NCBI GenBank assembly: GCA_002319915.1 | Contig: DCFQ01000043.1 | Span: 1-16,907, forward strand | Source of the DNA: Bacteroidales bacterium UBA1800 | Lineage (GTDB): Bacteria; Bacteroidota; Bacteroidia; Bacteroidales; VadinHA17 | Direction of reading: 5' to 3' | DNA length: 16,907 bases | In this document: in pieces, positions 14,996-16,907 of the stretch | Position numbering within the stretch: position 1 is the first letter of the stretch | Layout: every line of letters begins with the position of its first letter | The notes under the pieces: generated by a model | The model's input: only the letters and a program-made list of their open reading frames with translations | Told to the model about the DNA's origin: nothing | Databases searched by the model: none | Translations under genes and position numbers: made by a program

Positions 14996-15418
14996 ATGAA
15001 AATAAGCTTCACGTTTGCAGCCCTCGTCCTTCTTTTGTCATGCATCAGCTCATGCGGCAATAATGACGGGAAGAAAGTGGCTTCCCGGGGAATCAGCACA
15101 GCTTCTGTAAGCATTTATTACTTTCATTTCACAAAAAGGTGTGCCACATGCCTGGCTGTCGAGGAAAACGCCCGGAAAACAGTGGAAGAGATGTTTCCTA
15201 ATGAGGTAAGGGCCGGCGATTATTCTTTCGAATCGCTGAACCTGGAGGAAGCCGGTACCAGGGAAGTTGCAGATAAACTGGCTATGGGAGGCCAATCCCT
15301 GGTGATTGTACACGGCAACAAGAAGATTGATATTACAGGCGCGGCATGGCTGGCTGCCCATGATCCTGAGAAAATGAAAGCTGAGATAAAGTCAGGCGTC
15401 GACAAAGTCCTGTTCTGA
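14996..15418 (+). CDS. arsF: ArsF-like CxxC lipoprotein
   Basis: A 140-aa protein with a lipoprotein signal (LLLSCISSC, probable acylated Cys20) and one redox-type motif R-C49-A-T-C52-L in the segment YYFHFTKRCATCLAVEEN. This is the pattern of the ArsF family, annotated as a subunit of the nitrophenyl-compound nitroreductase encoded with arsE and arsG. In that system ArsE and ArsF are proposed to reduce aromatic nitro-arsenicals such as roxarsone before ArsG exports the amino product. It follows arsE by 13 bp, and its TGA overlaps the probable start of arsG. The frame is intact, unlike arsE and the last permease. Enzyme activity is inferred from family naming. Confidence 0.82.
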   Translation: MKISFTFAALVLLLSCISSCGNNDGKKVASRGISTASVSIYYFHFTKRCATCLAVEENARKTVEEMFPNEVRAGDYSFESLNLEEAGTREVADKLAMGGQSLVIVHGNKKIDITGAAWLAAHDPEKMKAEIKSGVDKVLF

Positions 15419-16125
15419 CCACGGATTTCCTTAGCATCATACTTGAGAATTCACGTTACTCGATCGTCACAGCACTGATCCTTGGCCTCATGACCGCCAT
15501 AAGTCCGTGCCCTCTTGCTACGAATATCACAGCAATCGGATTTATCAGCCGCGATATTGACGACAGAAAAAAGGTATTTCTCAGCGGGTTAATTTATACC
15601 CTGGGACGCGCAATAAGTTATACCAGGCTTGCACTCATTATATATTTTGGAGCCAGCCTGATGAACATCTCGAGAATGTTCCAGGGCTGGGGTGAAAAAT
15701 TGCTGGCCCCGGTGCTGATAATCATTGGATTATTAATGCTGGATGTGGTGAGGTTGCGATTTCCGGGATTCAGCGGCCTGATCGGGAAAATCGGGAATGA
15801 AGGCAAAGGGAGTTACCGCAACTCCCTGCTGCTTGGGATTGTTTTTGCACTGGCGTTTTGCCCCGCCAGCGGTGTGTTGTATTTTACCATACTTATCCCC
15901 ATTACGATCGCAAGCGTCAACGGGCTATACCTTCCGGTTGTGTTTGCAGCAGCTTCGGGAATTCCTGTTATAATATTTGCATGGGTGCTTTCCTATTCGG
16001 TCGGAAGTCTTGGCAAATTGTACAACCATGTAAAAATCTTTGAGTTATGGTTCAGACGTGCAGCAGCTGCGCTTTTCATAGGTGCAGGCATATATTATTT
16101 GATCAGATTGTTCGCGGTTAATTGA
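15415..16125 (+). CDS. arsG: ArsG-like aromatic arsenical efflux permease
   Basis: A membrane protein with about six helices of the CcdA/LysE-like class. It contains the hallmark LGLMTAISPCPLATNITAIGFISRDI at the first helix and a second FCPASGVLYF motif; both PCP and CPAS lie in helices as expected for ArsG. The only ATG (15490) starts inside helix one. Family-like sequence (TTDFLSIILENSRYSIVTALI) lies upstream in the same frame, with no ATG, GTG or TTG before a TGA at 15382. A CTG at 15415, overlapping the arsF stop (CTGA), would give 236 aa, the usual length. The start is therefore uncertain, but the longer protein is preferred. The product would export aromatic aminoarsenicals. Its stop overlaps the ATG of the next permease (TGATG), indicating translational coupling. 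Confidence 0.82.
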   Translation: MTTDFLSIILENSRYSIVTALILGLMTAISPCPLATNITAIGFISRDIDDRKKVFLSGLIYTLGRAISYTRLALIIYFGASLMNISRMFQGWGEKLLAPVLIIIGLLMLDVVRLRFPGFSGLIGKIGNEGKGSYRNSLLLGIVFALAFCPASGVLYFTILIPITIASVNGLYLPVVFAAASGIPVIIFAWVLSYSVGSLGKLYNHVKIFELWFRRAAAALFIGAGIYYLIRLFAVN

Positions 16126-16907
16126 TGTTAAGTGTGGCTGATATGAATATGACGGATCTCACGATAAAATTGGACAGAAGAATTATTATTCACCTGCTAC
16201 TGCTTCCATTCTGGTTTTTAATTTATCATTTCCTGAAGCCGGCTGCAGACTGGCTTATTGACGATGCATTGCATTTGAATGCAGGGACGCGTTTTACAGA
16301 AGCATTAAGGTTCTTTGTTTTCGAAGTCCCGAAGGTTTTATTATTGCTGACCCTGATTATTTTCCTGGTAGGCATTGTACGTTCATATTTTTCACCGGAG
16401 AAGACACGGAAAGTGCTTGAGGGAAATCACTTTTCACCGGGAATCTCCTGGCTTCACTGCTTGGCATTGTCACCCCTTTCTGTTCCTGTTCCGCCATTCC
16501 GCTCTTCCTGGGATTTGTGGAGGCGGGGATCCATATTGGGGTTACCTTCTCGCTCCTCATTGCATCACCTATGATCAACGAGGTTGCCATAGTCCTCCTT
16601 TTCGGAATGTTCGGATGGAAGACTGCGGCAGTTTATGTCGCGTCAGGATTGATTATTGCCATAATTGCAGGCTGGATCATAGGCAGGCTGAACCTTCGGC
16701 ACTGGGTCCGGGAGTGGATCTATCAGACCCAGCTCGGCAACTCTGATCCGGAGGGTGAAAAACTGAGATTCAGCGACCGCATATGTTATAGAAATGAAGC
16801 GGTCCGGGAAATAGTCGGGAAAGTTTGGTTATACGTTGTACTAGGCATTGCAGCAGGGGCCATAAGCACATGGATATGTCCCTGAGGATTTCATGGCATC
16901 CCTGATG
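16125..16907 (+). pseudogene. ArsP/DUF318-family permease with two frameshifts, runs off the window
   Basis: The ATG at 16125 overlaps the arsG stop. The frame gives MLSVADMNMTDLTIKLDRRI… with a first helix and the family segment FVFEVPKVLLLLTLIIFLVG, then IVRSYFSPEKTRKVLEG. At 16421-16426 (gggaaa) one base appears missing: in the next frame the protein continues GKSLFTGNLLASLLGIVTPF then CSCSAIPLFLGFVEAGI…, including the family's conserved CSCSAIP motif. A second shift near 16868-16872 moves HGYVPEDFMASLM to a third frame, up to the window end. Without repair the product stops early. PF03773 (ArsP, YraQ-like) members export trivalent organoarsenicals or work with CxxC proteins. Either it is degraded or the assembly has two indels here; the first is next to a G/A run. 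Confidence 0.75.

Overview
The window looks like accessory chromosome of an uncultured member of the Bacteroidota (Bacteroidales-like). The signs are a FISUMP-domain lipoprotein, a cadherin plus LamG lipoprotein, three-helix/TolB-like/TPR sensor proteins, an arsenical operon of the ArsR-ArsE-ArsF-ArsG-ArsP type, A/T-rich leaders with weak Shine-Dalgarno sequences, and several promoter-like TAnnTTTG (-7) motifs. No rRNA, tRNA or CRISPR array was seen. The taxonomic placement is inferred from gene families only.

Layout. Bases 1-168 hold the 3' end of an unrecognised gene, followed 14 bp later by a 652-aa membrane-anchored TPR protein (183-2141). Bases 2142-3875 are a mobile-DNA graveyard. It holds a small phage-type gene broken by a frameshift and a stop (2400-2758), a Sak4/RecA-like phage ATPase cut short after its Walker B (2826-3341), a compact cluster of perfect hairpins enclosed by a 16-bp inverted repeat exactly where the ATPase loses its sense (3285-3415), a separate 11-bp-arm palindrome, and three 24-bp tandem repeats that look like an IS21-family end. 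Next come a FISUMP lipoprotein (3876-5051) with a clear intrinsic terminator, an approximately 0.8-kb stretch without a convincing gene, a secreted protein built of two tandem alpha/beta-barrel-like repeats (5904-6614), and a convergent DMT/EamA transporter (6750-7667, minus).

From 7990 there is a soluble triple-PAS histidine-kinase homologue. It has lost its phosphoacceptor His and its main ATP-binding residues although the frame is intact, so it is probably a pseudokinase. An RDD membrane protein (10151-10657) precedes a paralogue of the first TPR protein (10783-12738). Just after that paralogue lies a remnant of a second RDD gene, showing that an RDD-TPR unit was once duplicated. A foldback-rich spacer with MITE-like inverted repeats separates this from a cadherin/LamG lipoprotein (13159-14265).

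The right end is an ars operon for organoarsenicals and arsenite: arsR (14385-14693), an ArsE-like thioredoxin-fold gene with an in-frame TGA (14746-14982), arsF lipoprotein with CxxC (14996-15418), arsG permease (about 15415-16125) and an ArsP/DUF318 permease with two frameshifts that runs off the window (16125-end). Two nearly identical palindromes, TTTCGGG-N4-CCCGAAA, lie just upstream of arsR and of arsE and are probably ArsR operators. Three separate lesions in this operon mean either that it is decaying or that the assembly has base errors. This cannot be settled from the sequence alone.
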